Position numbers and translations under genes: made by a program
Shown: in pieces, positions 32,160 through 41,905 of the stretch
Layout of the letters: each line of letters begins with the position of its first letter
How positions within the stretch are numbered: the stretch's first letter is position 1
Origin: Haloarcula taiwanensis
GTDB taxonomy: Archaea; Halobacteriota; Halobacteria; Halobacteriales; Haloarculaceae
Direction: 5' to 3'
Assembly (NCBI GenBank): GCA_002844335.1
Contig: CP019154.1
Span: 2,480,001 to 2,544,000 of the forward strand
DNA: 64,000 bases
Notes under the pieces: model-generated
What the model was told of the DNA's origin: nothing
The model's input: the letters and a program-made list of their open reading frames with translations, nothing else
The model's database searches: none

Positions 32160-33101
32160 TCACCCGAACTTGCCGGTGATGTAGTCCTCGACGCGCTGGC
32201 TCTCGGGGTTCTCGAATATCTTGTCGGTGTCGTCGTACTCGACGAGTTCGCCGCCGGTGAGGAACACGGCCGTCTGGTCGGAAATGCGGGCCGCCTGCTG
32301 CATGTTGTGGGTGACGATGACGACCGTGTAGTCCTTCGACAGCTCCTCGACGAGGTCCTCGATTTTCGAGGTGGCGATGGGGTCCAGCGCCGAGGCCGGC
32401 TCGTCCATCAGGATGACCTCGGGGTCAACGGCCAGACAGCGCGCGATACAGAGGCGCTGTTGTTGCCCGCCCGAGAGGCCGAGCGCGTTGTCGTCCAGTC
32501 GGTCGCTAACCTCGTCCCACAGCGCGGCCTGCTTCAGCGAGCGCTCGACGAGTTCAGCCTCTGCCTCGGTGTCGTCGCGACCGAACAGGCGCGCGAGCAG
32601 GCCCTTGTTGATGTCGCCGTGCTTGCGCGGGCCATACGAGATGTTCTCCCGAATGGACTTCGGGAAGGGGTTGGGCGACTGAAAGACCATCCCGATACGC
32701 TTGCGCAGTTCGACGAGGTTGGCGTTGGGGTCGTAGATCTCGGTCCCTTCGAGTTCGACCGAGCCGTCGATGCGGGCGGCCTTGATGCGGTCGTTCATGC
32801 GGTTGAGACAGCGAAGGTACGTCGACTTGCCACAGCCGGATGGCCCGATAAGCGCCGTGACGCTGTTCTCGGGGATCTCCATCGAGACATCCTTCAGCGC
32901 GTGGTCATCACCGTACCACACGTCGAGGTTCTCGACCGAGAGCTTCGATTTGCCGTCGAAGTCGTACTGCCGCCACGCCTCGCGGATCCGCTCGTCGCTC
33001 TCGCCGGCCGTCGTCTCGGCGCTTGGCGAGGTGGTGTCGACTGTCTGTCCGCTGTTCGTTTGCGTGTCCGTGCTCGGCTCCGTGTTGATGCTATCACTCA
33101 T
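32160..33101 (-). CDS. pstB: Phosphate ABC transporter ATP-binding protein PstB
   Basis: 313 residues, about 50 longer than bacterial PstB owing to an N-terminal Ser/Thr/Glu-rich tail. Motifs: Walker [17 protein letters not shown]-loop [11 protein letters not shown], signature [13 protein letters not shown], Walker [15 protein letters not shown]-loop [15 protein letters not shown] is characteristic of PstB. It powers phosphate uptake as a dimer under PstC/PstA. Its first bases overlap the end of pstA by 8 nt, so the two are translationally coupled. Confidence 0.97.
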   Translation of the reverse strand: MSDSINTEPSTDTQTNSGQTVDTTSPSAETTAGESDERIREAWRQYDFDGKSKLSVENLDVWYGDDHALKDVSMEIPENSVTALIGPSGCGKSTYLRCLNRMNDRIKAARIDGSVELEGTEIYDPNANLVELRKRIGMVFQSPNPFPKSIRENISYGPRKHGDINKGLLARLFGRDDTEAEAELVERSLKQAALWDEVSDRLDDNALGLSGGQQQRLCIARCLAVDPEVILMDEPASALDPIATSKIEDLVEELSKDYTVVIVTHNMQQAARISDQTAVFLTGGELVEYDDTDKIFENPESQRVEDYITGKFG

Positions 33102-35748
33102 AGTTGAGTTTCCTCCGGAAGTATGTCCGCGCCGTGATACCGACTGCGTAGAACGTCAGCACGACGATCAGCAGAATAAACGCTGTTGCCCATCCCATCT
33201 GTGGCGACCCCGACACCCCGGCCGCGATGACGGCCCACACCTGCGTCGGCAGCGACGCCGAGGCCGAAAGCAAGGCGTCATTGACGATGAACGGTGGCCC
33301 CGAGACGAAGCGGAAGCCGTCGATGACGTCGACGGCGGCCGTCGCGTTCAGCGTCGAGCCGAGGACAAGGATGAGCGGGGCAGTCTCGCCAGCGATGCGG
33401 CCGACGCCGAGGATGACGCCGGTGATGACGCCCGGCATCGCCGCCGGAAGGACGACGCTTTTGATGGTCTCCCACTGGGTCACACCCAGTGCCGCGCTGG
33501 CGTCGCGGTACTCGTCGGGGACCGACTTGATTGACTCCCGCGAGGTGATGAGCACCAGCGGCAGGAGCATGAAGCCAAGCACCAGCATCCCGGCAAGCAG
33601 CGACTCGTCGCCGCCAAGCCGGGGAATCAGGAATGCTGCTCCGAACAGACCGAAGACGATGCTCGGCGTGGACCACAGCGCGTTTGTCGCGATTTCGACC
33701 ACCGAAGTGAATCGGCCCTGCTCGGCGTACTCGGTGAGGAACACTGCCGCACCAACACCCAGCGGGACGGCGAACAGCGTTGCGCCGATCACCAGCCACA
33801 CCGTGCCGATGATCGCAGGCACGATACCGCCGGGCTCGGCTCCCAGCGGAATGTAGGCCTGCATCACCATCGGCCACGAGAGGCTCCCCTCGTTGGCAAT
33901 GGAGACGCCGAGAACGTTGAACGATGTACCGGTAGCGGCTACGTGCAGGCCCACTAGCGCGGTGAAGCCGGCCGCACCGACGAGGCCGAGTCGCGTCTCC
34001 TCAGTCAGCAGGCGGCGGGTAATCGTCTCTTCGCTGGACCGCTTTGCAGCCGTGGTGAGCGTCGCCAGCGCGAGCGAGGCCACAGCGGCCCCGAGCGCGA
34101 CCGCAGGCACGAGATTTACCGGACCAACTCGCGGATTGATGCCGGCAACTGGCTGGAGCAGCAGCGTCGCCAGCAACAGCCCGAGTCCGCCGAACACCCC
34201 CAGCGTGAACAGCGGGGCCTCCCGCTGTGCGCTCTCCGCCAGCGTCGGCCCGTCGCTTGCGAGCACGCCGACGAGTGGGGAGACTGCGAGACCGCCCGCG
34301 GCGACCGATCCGGCGACGACAGCGGCGAATGCAACCGTCTCGTTGAGTGGGAGGCCGAACGGAGTCGGGCCGAAGGCGAGGAAAAAGCCGATGAGGACGA
34401 CCATCGCGAGAACTGCCGTCGGGACGGCCTGTCGGATCGAGCCGGCTCGGTCAGACTGGGTCCCGACGTTGCGGAGCGAGCCGAACGACCGGAAGAACGT
34501 GACCGCGAGCAATAGTGCCGGGAGGACAAGCAGCAGCGTCCCGACCGTCGTGCTGGGCGTCACTGCGAGCGCTGTATCGAGCGCACGTCCCTGTCGGTTG
34601 ACCTGGACAGTGTAGGTGTAGGCGTACCGCAGCGGGGTGCCGGTGACGAGCACGCTCGCAAACACCGCAGCGAGCGAACCAACCGCCGCCAGTGGGAGGA
34701 TCCGGAATAGCTGTCGCGCGCCAGTGTTCCAGTCAGTCGTGCCCGCAGGCGAACGAGCGAACTGGATTGTAGCCAGAAGAGCTGGCGACAGGAGGACCAG
34801 TGCCGTCAGCGCACCGATCGACAGTCCGTGGACGGCGTAGCCGATGCCCTTGATGGTCACGAACACGACGATTGTCGCCATCACAGCCACCATCAGGAAG
34901 GCGTTGAGGTTGATGACGAGGAAGGCCCCGTACTCGCGTCCCCGGGCACCGAACCCGGCGCGGCACTTCGCGGCCGACCAAGCCGACAGCAGCGTCCCGA
35001 CCAGGAGGAACACGGGGATGACCGCGCCGCCGGTGAAGCCACCGGAGAGCGTCTGCGGGCTCCACTGCCAGCCCACGCCGATGGTTCCGGTCACGATTGT
35101 CAGCCCGAGTGCGCCGACGACGATAGCCGTCGGGAGCGTCGAACCAAGGTCCTCACGAGGGAGGATCGCCAGCAGGAACAGGCCGACGCCGGCGACGGCG
35201 GCGGTGACAAGCCACAGGAGCGAGCCGAATCCGGCAAGGGAACCCCCGACGACGGCCCCCATTGCGAGGCCGAGCGCGCCGAGCGCGCCGCCAGAGAGCA
35301 GGCCGGCACTCATGTTCGGTTCCGTGTCCACGAGTTCGAGCCGGGAGGAGACACCGGCGGCAGTGATCGCCAGTGCCTCGACTAGCAACACGGTGCCCAG
35401 CAGTGTCGCCATCGTCACCGGAAGGGTCGCGGCAAGAGCAGTCAGCGCCACCGTCGAGATAACGAGGCCCAGCCCGATGCCGCGGACTCGCTGTGAAGTG
35501 ACCGGGACGACGTTGAGGAAAGAGGCAAGGCCAGTGATGCCGACGGCTCCGACGACGACGGCCAGCAGCGTTCCGAGGGCCGTGGTGAGGGCACTGCCGC
35601 TGGTCCCGGGCGGGACGAGGTTCACGAGCGTGACGAGCCCGAGCGTGAAGCCGACGACGCTGAGCGCTATCGCCGCATCGAGTCCGCGGTCGTAAATGTT
35701 CGAATCCGCACTGACGAGCTGATCCGTTGTCGCGTAAGCGTCACTCAT
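33094..35748 (-). CDS. pstA: Phosphate ABC transporter permease PstA with a large N-terminal membrane extension
   Basis: 884 residues from ATG 35748, about three times the normal PstA. Only the last ~305 residues (from about 578) are Pst[35 protein letters not shown], and the EAA coupling loop [20 protein letters not shown]. Residues 1-575 hold some 14-16 hydrophobic helices with short polar links ([38 protein letters not shown]), with no motif I know. The frame is uninterrupted and codon use does not change at the junction, so a real fusion. It overlaps pstC by ATGA and pstB by 8 nt. Confidence 0.9.
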   Translation of the reverse strand: MSDAYATTDQLVSADSNIYDRGLDAAIALSVVGFTLGLVTLVNLVPPGTSGSALTTALGTLLAVVVGAVGITGLASFLNVVPVTSQRVRGIGLGLVISTVALTALAATLPVTMATLLGTVLLVEALAITAAGVSSRLELVDTEPNMSAGLLSGGALGALGLAMGAVVGGSLAGFGSLLWLVTAAVAGVGLFLLAILPREDLGSTLPTAIVVGALGLTIVTGTIGVGWQWSPQTLSGGFTGGAVIPVFLLVGTLLSAWSAAKCRAGFGARGREYGAFLVINLNAFLMVAVMATIVVFVTIKGIGYAVHGLSIGALTALVLLSPALLATIQFARSPAGTTDWNTGARQLFRILPLAAVGSLAAVFASVLVTGTPLRYAYTYTVQVNRQGRALDTALAVTPSTTVGTLLLVLPALLLAVTFFRSFGSLRNVGTQSDRAGSIRQAVPTAVLAMVVLIGFFLAFGPTPFGLPLNETVAFAAVVAGSVAAGGLAVSPLVGVLASDGPTLAESAQREAPLFTLGVFGGLGLLLATLLLQPVAGINPRVGPVNLVPAVALGAAVASLALATLTTAAKRSSEETITRRLLTEETRLGLVGAAGFTALVGLHVAATGTSFNVLGVSIANEGSLSWPMVMQAYIPLGAEPGGIVPAIIGTVWLVIGATLFAVPLGVGAAVFLTEYAEQGRFTSVVEIATNALWSTPSIVFGLFGAAFLIPRLGGDESLLAGMLVLGFMLLPLVLITSRESIKSVPDEYRDASAALGVTQWETIKSVVLPAAMPGVITGVILGVGRIAGETAPLILVLGSTLNATAAVDVIDGFRFVSGPPFIVNDALLSASASLPTQVWAVIAAGVSGSPQMGWATAFILLIVVLTFYAVGITARTYFRRKLNYE

Positions 35749-36866
35749 TGTTGCCCCTTCAGTTTCCGTTGCATACGTCGCTCGATGTACTGCGAGACGA
35801 TGCTCATGCCGGCGACGATGACGAACAGCATGACACCGGCGACGAACAGCACGTCGACGGTGCTCTCCGAGGCGCTGCCGTACTGGGTCGCAATCAGGCT
35901 CGTCAGCGTCGCGTTGGCGTCGAAGATATCGAACAGCGGGTCGGCGAACTGTGTCCCCGAGGCCATGATGGCGGCGACGGCCATCGTCTCGCCGATAGCC
36001 CGGCCCAGCCCGAGGATGACGGCTGCGGAGATGCCCGAGAAGGCCGCCGGGATGGAGATGCTCTTCATCGTCTGCCACTCGGTCGCGCCCATCGCGACGG
36101 AGCCGTCACCCATCGACTGCGGGACGCTGGAGAGGGCGTCCTCGCCGACGGAGACGACCGTCGGCAGCGCCATCACGCCAACGACAACCCCGGCGATGAG
36201 GAAGCTTGCCCCGTCGTCGAGGAAGTTCGTCTGGATGAAGCCGTTGAGTACCTGGAAACCGATGAATCCGTAGACGATGGAGGGGATGCCAGCCAGAATC
36301 TCCACGCCGGGCTTGATGAGTTCCCGCAGGCGGTCGCTGGCGACCTCGGCGATAAATAGCGCGCCGAACAGACCCAGCGGGCCGGCGACTGCGCCCGCGA
36401 TGAGAGTGACGACTACCGTCGCCCAGATCATCGGGATCAGCGAGTACGCCCCGCTGAGTGGGTTCCAGTACGTCGAATCCGACGGCAGGACGGCGTCGAG
36501 CCAGAAGAACCAGCGAGCCGACCCGCCCTGTTCTGGAATCAGTAGCAGTCCAAGCCCGTGTTCGAGAAACGCTGGTAATGCGCTCGCGAACAGGAAGAAC
36601 GTAATAAACGCGACGGTCAGCACCGTCAAAATCGTCGCGACCAGCGTGAGCAGGCGTGCAACCTCGGCCTGATAGGTGACCCACCCGACCGCCGTGACGA
36701 ACACGAACGCGAGTAGCATCGGCAGCGCTATCGCCGGCCGAAACAGGAACACGAGAATCGTCGCCGCCAGCGTCGTCGCTATCGCGCCGACCGCAAGCGC
36801 TGCGCCGTCGATTCTGCCCCCGCCCGACACCGACTCACTCTCCGTCGTTGGTATGTCTTCTGTCAT
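35745..36866 (-). CDS. pstC: Phosphate ABC transporter permease PstC
   Basis: 373 residues: two or three extra N-terminal helices (ATTLAATILVFLFRPAIALPMLLAFVF region), then the six-helix permease core. The permease includes LSGAYSLIPMIWATVVVTLIAG, LIKPGVEILAGIPSIVYGFIG and the EAA loop ALSSVPQSMGDGSVAMGATE, ending in VILGLGRAIGETMAVAAIMA. Pairs with PstA in the membrane to form the phosphate path. Its stop overlaps the pstA start by four bases; it begins 52 nt after pstS. The upstream hydrophobic extension is longer than in bacteria, though less extreme than in PstA. Confidence 0.95.
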   Translation of the reverse strand: MTEDIPTTESESVSGGGRIDGAALAVGAIATTLAATILVFLFRPAIALPMLLAFVFVTAVGWVTYQAEVARLLTLVATILTVLTVAFITFFLFASALPAFLEHGLGLLLIPEQGGSARWFFWLDAVLPSDSTYWNPLSGAYSLIPMIWATVVVTLIAGAVAGPLGLFGALFIAEVASDRLRELIKPGVEILAGIPSIVYGFIGFQVLNGFIQTNFLDDGASFLIAGVVVGVMALPTVVSVGEDALSSVPQSMGDGSVAMGATEWQTMKSISIPAAFSGISAAVILGLGRAIGETMAVAAIMASGTQFADPLFDIFDANATLTSLIATQYGSASESTVDVLFVAGVMLFVIVAGMSIVSQYIERRMQRKLKGQQ

Positions 36867-36918
36867 ATTATTGAAAATCGACCGAGACGGTCGAAATCGT
36901 CAGACTGCGTCCGGCCGG

Positions 36919-38073
36919 TTACACCTGGTCGGGGAGCTTGGCGCGCTGTTCTTCCTGACGGCGCGCACCGAGCTTGAAGTAGTTGTTCGGCGCGACGAAG
37001 GTGTCCTGACCGAAGTCGGACAGGATCATGTTGATGACCGCGGCTTCCTTCTTCGAGGTGCCTTCCCACGTGTACATGTGGAGGTCACGCGAGAGGGGAT
37101 AGGCCTTCGAGTCCAGACCGTTCTGGTCGTCCTGATAGCTGTAGGTCGTCCCTTCCCACTCCAGGGCGACGGGGGCCAGGCCGTCGGTGTCGATGAACGC
37201 CAGCGCGAGGTAGCTGATGGCGTTGTCGGCCTGTGCGATGGCCTGTGCGAGGCGCTGGTTCTGGCCGTAGCGGTTGGCGACAGAGGTGTCCTCCTCGGGG
37301 TTGCCGAAGACGTTGGAGACGAAAGAGGTCCGGGTACCCGAGCCTTTGACACGGCCGAGGACCTGAATCTCGCGGTCCGGACCGCCGAGTTCGCTCCAGT
37401 TGGTGAGTTCACCTTTGTAGAGGGCTTTGAGCTGGTCCCCGGTAATCTTCTCGACGCCGGCGTCGGCGATTTCCTGGGAGACCACGAGCGGCTGGCCGTC
37501 GACCCCGACGACGTGGTCGACGAACTGCTCGTAGGAGTCACGGTCCGGGAGTTCGTCCTCGACGTTCCCGGAGGAATTACCGATGTCGTTCTGGCCGTTC
37601 ATGACCTTCTCGACGCCGGTCCCGGAGTGGGAGAGGCCGACGGTGAACTGGAACGGCGGCCCCTCCTCGCCGCCGGCTTCGAAGCCGTAGAGGCCGGCCC
37701 AGTAATCGGCGAGGTTCTGGTCCGTGTCGATGTCGTACTCGCCGTGGGGCCAGTACTCGCTGTCGCTGGCCGGGCGGTTGGCGTTCCAGTAGGACGCCGC
37801 CGTGTTGGCGATGGGGTACACCGTCGAGGAGCCGCCCGATTCGAGCGGGCCGACGCTCTCCTGGCTGGAGCTTTCGGTCGCTTCCGTCTCCGCCGAGTCC
37901 ATCTCCGTCGACGCCGCCTCGGTGTCCGCGCTCCCGCCGGAGCTTCCGTCGGAATCGGATCCGTCGCTGCCGCTGGAACAGCCGGCGATTGCAGCGATAC
38001 TGGTCGCACCCGTTGTTGCGATGAATTTCCGCCGCGATACGAGGTCTGACAGCCCGTCTGGATCGTGCGCCAT
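36919..38073 (-). CDS. pstS: Phosphate-binding lipoprotein PstS
   Basis: 384 residues from ATG 38073 (another in-frame ATG one codon earlier). A twin-arginine motif SRRKF at 13-17 is followed by a hydrophobic run and the lipobox AIAGC, with Cys 32 as lipidation site: a Tat-exported lipoprotein, as usual in haloarchaea. A Ser/Asp/Glu-rich linker runs to about residue 75. The binding domain has GGSSTVYPIANTAA (phosphate loop), SHSGTGVEKVM and VKGSGTRTSFVSNV, the two Ser/Thr-rich loops that grip phosphate. First gene of the pst operon, with a TTATTA box about 26 nt upstream. Confidence 0.95.
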   Translation of the reverse strand: MAHDPDGLSDLVSRRKFIATTGATSIAAIAGCSSGSDGSDSDGSSGGSADTEAASTEMDSAETEATESSSQESVGPLESGGSSTVYPIANTAASYWNANRPASDSEYWPHGEYDIDTDQNLADYWAGLYGFEAGGEEGPPFQFTVGLSHSGTGVEKVMNGQNDIGNSSGNVEDELPDRDSYEQFVDHVVGVDGQPLVVSQEIADAGVEKITGDQLKALYKGELTNWSELGGPDREIQVLGRVKGSGTRTSFVSNVFGNPEEDTSVANRYGQNQRLAQAIAQADNAISYLALAFIDTDGLAPVALEWEGTTYSYQDDQNGLDSKAYPLSRDLHMYTWEGTSKKEAAVINMILSDFGQDTFVAPNNYFKLGARRQEEQRAKLPDQV

Positions 38074-38404
38074 CACCAGAACCCAGCGGGACAGGTAATA
38101 AGTAACCTGCTAAGATAGCTATATCTATTGGTGTATTACTATATAGATATGGTATGGCAAAAACTCACAAACAGGTAGACATATAGCAGCGAATATGCCG
38201 CTATCATGCCGTCAGAGCCCCGAATATGACCGATACTGATGAGCCGCTAGATATAGCATTTTCACCGGTTTGAATTACCTATACCGGCGAATATCGTCGT
38301 ATCATCGGCGTGTAGCCGGACAATATGTCCTCAAATATTAGAGCTCCGATACAGTATATAGATATGAGTGGATTTATACCATCCCGTGAACGAGTGCCAG
38401 TCAC
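38074..38404. promoter_or_regulatory. AT-rich divergent promoter region of pstS and the PhoU-like gene, with repeated motif
   Basis: A 331-bp gene-free stretch, strikingly AT-rich for this genome. TATATAGATATG occurs twice as an exact 12-nt direct repeat, 38140-38151 and 38355-38366; the second copy ends just upstream of the TTTATA box (38373-38378) of the PhoU-like gene. Near pstS, AAGATAGCTATATCTATT (38112-38129) has overlapping inverted arms. These are good candidates for phosphate-responsive operator sites. The pstS TATA box is TTATTA on the minus strand at 38097-38102. Confidence 0.6.
38373..38378 (+). promoter_or_regulatory. TATA box of the divergent PhoU-like gene
   Basis: TTTATA centred 29-30 nt upstream of ATG 38405, with no room for a Shine-Dalgarno leader. 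It marks a leaderless transcript. Confidence 0.6.
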
Positions 38405-39409
38405 ATGGAGACACGCAAGGTCCAGGTGACAGGCGGGTCGACGTACACCGTCTCCCTCCCCAAAGAGTGGGCAACAGAGAACGACGTGAGCGCTGGCAGC
38501 GTCGTCGAATTCCACGCTGAACGGGACCTACTGTTGCTCGCTCCGCAGCGGGACAACGGCCGCGTAGAAGGGAGTCTCGACGTGGAAGGGCTCGAAAACA
38601 GGCACGAACTCACGCGGGCGGTAATGACGATGTACGTCAGCGGCTTCGACATCATCCAACTCGAAGCGACCCGGATCACGGCCGAGCAGCGACGCATCAT
38701 CCGCGATGCGACCCAGGGACTGGTCGGTCTGGAGATGATCGAGGAGACGACGGACCGGGTCGTCCTGCAGGACCTGCTCGATTCATCGGAACTGTCGGTC
38801 CACAACGCGATCACACGAATGCGACTGGTCTCGTTGACGATGCTCTCCGATGCTGTCGAGGCGCTCATCGAGGACGACGACAACCTCGCAGCGGACGTGA
38901 TGCAACGCGACGACGACGTGGACCGGCTCTGGTACATGGTTTCGCGCGTGTTCCGAACCGTCCTCCGGAACCCGACGGCGGCTAACGAGATCGGCTTCCC
39001 GCGCGAGACCGTCTTCGACTTCCAGTCCAGCGCCCGCCAATTAGAGCGTATCGCTGACCACGCGACCAAGATCGCTAGCCTCTCCCAAGAGATTGGGGAG
39101 ATAACTGGCGAAACCGCCGACCTGCTCGATCAGCTGGAAACCGAAGCCATTGCCGTCCCCGAAACAGCGATGGACGCACTGTTGACCGAAGACTCCGACG
39201 AGGCCGTCGAACTGGCAAACGAGGCCCGGAGTCAGATCCCTGACGTCGACGAGACCGCTCGCGAAGTCGACGGCCAGATCCGCGAGTTCGACCCACAGAG
39301 CGCGCAGGTGCTCGGGCTCGTCGTCGACTCACTGTCCCGGACCGCCGACTACGGCGGCAACATCGCCGAGAGCGCGCTCCAGAAAGCCGCACCGCGGCCA
39401 CAATCCTGA
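38405..39409 (+). CDS. AbrB-PhoU family phosphate regulator, divergent from pstS
   Basis: 334 residues, with the same plan as the operon's last gene: an AbrB-like N-terminus (METRKVQVTGGSTYTVSLPKEWATENDVSAG), a linker, then PhoU-like helices with FQSSARQLERIADHATKIASL and LGLVVDSLSRTADYGGNIAES. Its position back to back with pstS, sharing an AT-rich promoter with a repeated motif, makes it the likeliest local transcriptional regulator of the pst operon. This is inference, but the AbrB domain offers DNA binding and the PhoU part a phosphate-state sensor. Confidence 0.85.
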   Translation: METRKVQVTGGSTYTVSLPKEWATENDVSAGSVVEFHAERDLLLLAPQRDNGRVEGSLDVEGLENRHELTRAVMTMYVSGFDIIQLEATRITAEQRRIIRDATQGLVGLEMIEETTDRVVLQDLLDSSELSVHNAITRMRLVSLTMLSDAVEALIEDDDNLAADVMQRDDDVDRLWYMVSRVFRTVLRNPTAANEIGFPRETVFDFQSSARQLERIADHATKIASLSQEIGEITGETADLLDQLETEAIAVPETAMDALLTEDSDEAVELANEARSQIPDVDETAREVDGQIREFDPQSAQVLGLVVDSLSRTADYGGNIAESALQKAAPRPQS

Positions 39410-39451
39410 CCACTCGACAGTATACAAATCAGGCGCAGCCACCCTGCGGCC

Positions 39452-40237
39452 TTAGCGTGTCGAAACGATGCAGTGGCGACGATGCCGCCTGAGCGTTTCG
39501 AGGCACGCGACGGTGTCAGCGAGTGCCGGACACGTCACCGGACAGTCGTCGTAGAGATACCGAACGAGACTGGTTCCGTCGACACCGGAGAGAGCGGCGG
39601 TCGACCGACCGTGAAGCTGTTGCTGGCGGGTCGCTGCCACTGCCTCGCACTCGCTTTCGATCTCGGCGAGCTGATTGTCGATGCTGTCGAGTCGGGCCGG
39701 GTCAGTCGTTCTGCGTGCGTTCGCACCGAGTGCGGCCCCGCGGCGTTCACAGTTGTCAAGCGTTGCTCGCACTGACTGTAACGACTCCCGCTCGCGTTCG
39801 AGCGCCGGGAGCAGCGTCTCGCGCTCGTCGCGTGCTCTCTCACTTGCGGTTAGCAGCGCCTCGTACAATTGTGGAGTCAGGCGCGTTCCCGTGGCGATCT
39901 GCGTGCCGAGTTCCGGGCCGAACTCCATCGACATGTTGGCTTCCAGCGAGTCATCGTACTCGGCTTCGAAATGTGGCACAGCCATAACCGTCTCTCGGTA
40001 GGCTTCCCTGACGGCACGCAGGTTCGTATCGGGTTTCGGCTGCCGGGCACTGAGCGCCGACATCCCTCCCCCAGATGTGTCGACAGTGCCTGCGGCTCGT
40101 GCCGGCGGCTCGATAGATACAAGCTGGGTCCGAAAGCGCCGGAACGCCGTCAGTTCAGCCTCGACACAGTCGATTTCTCGTTGAACGACAGCGAGCGCCT
40201 GCTCGGTTCGCGGCTGGCTTGTCTCGGTGTTAGACAC
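39452..40237 (-). CDS. Coiled-coil protein, haloarchaeal DUF7260-like, unknown function
   Basis: 261 residues, no membrane segment. The first 45 residues (EQALAVVQREIDCVEAELTAFRRF) and the stretch 130-215 (LYEALLTASERARDERETLLPALERERESLQ, DPARLDSIDNQLAEIESECEAVAATRQQQL) are coiled-coil-like. A C-terminal segment has four Cys (DDCPVTCPALADTVACLE) and His-rich ending. It matches a recurrent haloarchaeal protein type of unknown role. The 290-bp gap upstream (40238-40527) has a TATTTTATATG patch at 40276-40286 and no gene I can support. Confidence 0.6.
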   Translation of the reverse strand: MSNTETSQPRTEQALAVVQREIDCVEAELTAFRRFRTQLVSIEPPARAAGTVDTSGGGMSALSARQPKPDTNLRAVREAYRETVMAVPHFEAEYDDSLEANMSMEFGPELGTQIATGTRLTPQLYEALLTASERARDERETLLPALERERESLQSVRATLDNCERRGAALGANARRTTDPARLDSIDNQLAEIESECEAVAATRQQQLHGRSTAALSGVDGTSLVRYLYDDCPVTCPALADTVACLETLRRHRRHCIVSTR

Positions 40238-40527
40238 GGAACACTCAGCCGGAGTGTTTGCTCTCGTCGTATAGGTATTTTATATGTTCGCTATATAGAC
40301 GACCGTATCCCTACCGGTGAAGTCGGCAGTGGTCCGCTACGATCAGCGCGACACTTCGCTGCCAGCAACAGGTGCCGGCAGTCCGTCGACTCACGCCGTC
40401 CGCAACGGATGCACTTTTCCCGAGTGGGAGACTACGACCTGCTGGTGGCGATGACGAGATGTTACCCCCGCTGAGCCCCTTGTGACGATGCACTATTCCT
40501 GAGCCACCATTTCACCCCGAACAACAG

Positions 40528-40914
40528 CTAAAACGGTGCAGCAGGGCCTTCGTCGGGATCTCCGTCAACAGCCGCAGTGTCTGCCGTCGCCTCCCCGTCA
40601 GCGGTTGCACGTTCCAGCGGCCCGTCCCAGCCGTTCAGGCCCGGTTCAAAACTTACAACATCGCCATCAAAGCCTTCATACGACGCGATAAGCCGGGCAG
40701 CCTGGACGCTAGACTTCCCCTTCGGACAGACTGTCACGACCTCGTCGTCGCCTTCGAACCGTTCGACTTCGTCAACGAGCGACGGGAACGGGACGTTCTC
40801 GCTTCCGGGAATGTGGCCTCGCTCGAACGCGCCGGGCGAGCGGATATCGACCACCCGGACCGTCTCTTCGTCGAGTTTCGACCGGAGCTCGTCGGCGTCG
40901 ATTTCGCCGTCCAT
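40528..40914 (-). CDS. Single-domain rhodanese
   Basis: 128 residues. VRVVDIRSPGAFERGHIPGSENVPF is the typical rhodanese front half and VTVCPKGKSS the active loop with the persulfide Cys; the loop is six residues, the size for sulfur rather than Cdc25-type phosphate substrates. SYEGFDGDVVSFEPGLNGW closes the domain. A 30-residue Asp/Ala-rich tail follows. Cytosolic sulfurtransferase, last of a five-gene minus-strand cluster, 38 nt after the NUDIX gene. It is a third rhodanese protein in the window. Confidence 0.88.
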   Translation of the reverse strand: MDGEIDADELRSKLDEETVRVVDIRSPGAFERGHIPGSENVPFPSLVDEVERFEGDDEVVTVCPKGKSSVQAARLIASYEGFDGDVVSFEPGLNGWDGPLERATADGEATADTAAVDGDPDEGPAAPF

Positions 40915-40952
40915 ACCCAGCCGCTAGCGGGCGATGCCTAAACCTTCACCGG

Positions 40953-41495
40953 CTACAGCAAACCGTCGGCCTGTGCCAGCAGGATGCCTTCGATGGTTGC
41001 GTCGTTGGCCGGTTCGCGGCGGGCGACCTGCAGCGCTTCGTCGATGGGAACGGTCGTCACTGAAAGGAATTCGTTCTCGTCGAGTTCCCGGTCGACCGGT
41101 TCCAGTCCCTCAGCGAAGACGATGCCGCGGCGGTGCCGGAGCACGCCGGTCGAACACGAGAACTCCTCGATGAGTGAGACGCCGGCGGCTTCGAACCCAG
41201 TTTCCTCACGGAGTTCGCGCGCGCCCGCAGTCGTGTAGGACTCGTCGTCCTCGACGATGCCGGCGGGGAGTTCGAGACACTGCTCGCGGATGGTCGGGCG
41301 GTACTGGTCGACCATGACGAGTTCATCGCCGGTCGTGGCCACCACGACGGCCGCGTCGGGCAGTTCAGCCCAGTAGTAGTCTTTCTCGGACCCGTCGGGC
41401 TGGCGAACTCGGTCGTAGCCGCCGGTGTACCAGCCGGTCTCGTACTCACGTTTGCTCTCGACGATGGGCCACTCGTGGGCCGACTCGCGGGTCAT
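40953..41495 (-). CDS. NUDIX hydrolase, ADP-sugar pyrophosphatase-like
   Basis: 180 residues. The complete Nudix box G-x5-E-x7-R-E-x2-E-E-x-G is present as GIVEDDESYTTAGARELREETG. Upstream, AVVVATTGDELVMVDQYRPTIREQCLELPAG is the strand-loop typical of ADP-ribose/ADP-sugar pyrophosphatases, which cut the diphosphate to give AMP and sugar phosphate. Its start overlaps the stop of the preceding unknown gene as ATGA (41492-41495). Exact nucleotide substrate unknown. Confidence 0.88.
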   Translation of the reverse strand: MTRESAHEWPIVESKREYETGWYTGGYDRVRQPDGSEKDYYWAELPDAAVVVATTGDELVMVDQYRPTIREQCLELPAGIVEDDESYTTAGARELREETGFEAAGVSLIEEFSCSTGVLRHRRGIVFAEGLEPVDRELDENEFLSVTTVPIDEALQVARREPANDATIEGILLAQADGLL

Positions 41496-41905
41496 ACGTC
41501 CTGTCGGACCGCGACGTGGTAAAACGTGCCGTTGTGCCGGACGACGACGCCGTCGTCGGTCACAGCCCCGTCGTACTGCTGTCGCAAGGCGTCGCGTTCG
41601 TCAAAGGGCGAGTGGGTGAACGCGCCCTTGAGTCCGAACGGGCCGCGCCAGTACGGCTCGGACTGCCCGGCCGCCGACGCGGATGCCTCGGCCAGCGCCG
41701 CGCTCGTGTACGGGAAGCGTCGCTCGGACTGGGTGCTCCAGTTGATGGCAGTGCCGTTGTCGACGCTGTACTCGCCGTCGCTCGGCGTAGCGACAGTGTA
41801 GTACGGGTCGCCGCTCTTGAGGAGGCCCGGGAGCGCACCCAGCGCCAGCAACAGCACAACGACGGCGATGATTCCGAGCAATGTGTTCCGTGTGACCGGA
41901 CGCAT
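41492..41905 (-). CDS. Membrane-anchored protein of unknown function
   Basis: 137 residues. One N-terminal hydrophobic helix (NTLLGIIAVVVLLLALGALPGLL) after a basic start (MRPVTR) anchors the protein with the rest outside; there is no Cys lipobox. The exterior part (YYTVATPSDGEYSVDNGTAINWST, FPYTSAALAEASAS, HNGTFYHVAVRQDV) looks like a small beta-rich domain with several N-x-T sites. No family recognised. It overlaps the NUDIX start by ATGA and the DUF5809-like stop by one base, so the group is translationally coupled. Confidence 0.65.
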   Translation of the reverse strand: MRPVTRNTLLGIIAVVVLLLALGALPGLLKSGDPYYTVATPSDGEYSVDNGTAINWSTQSERRFPYTSAALAEASASAAGQSEPYWRGPFGLKGAFTHSPFDERDALRQQYDGAVTDDGVVVRHNGTFYHVAVRQDV

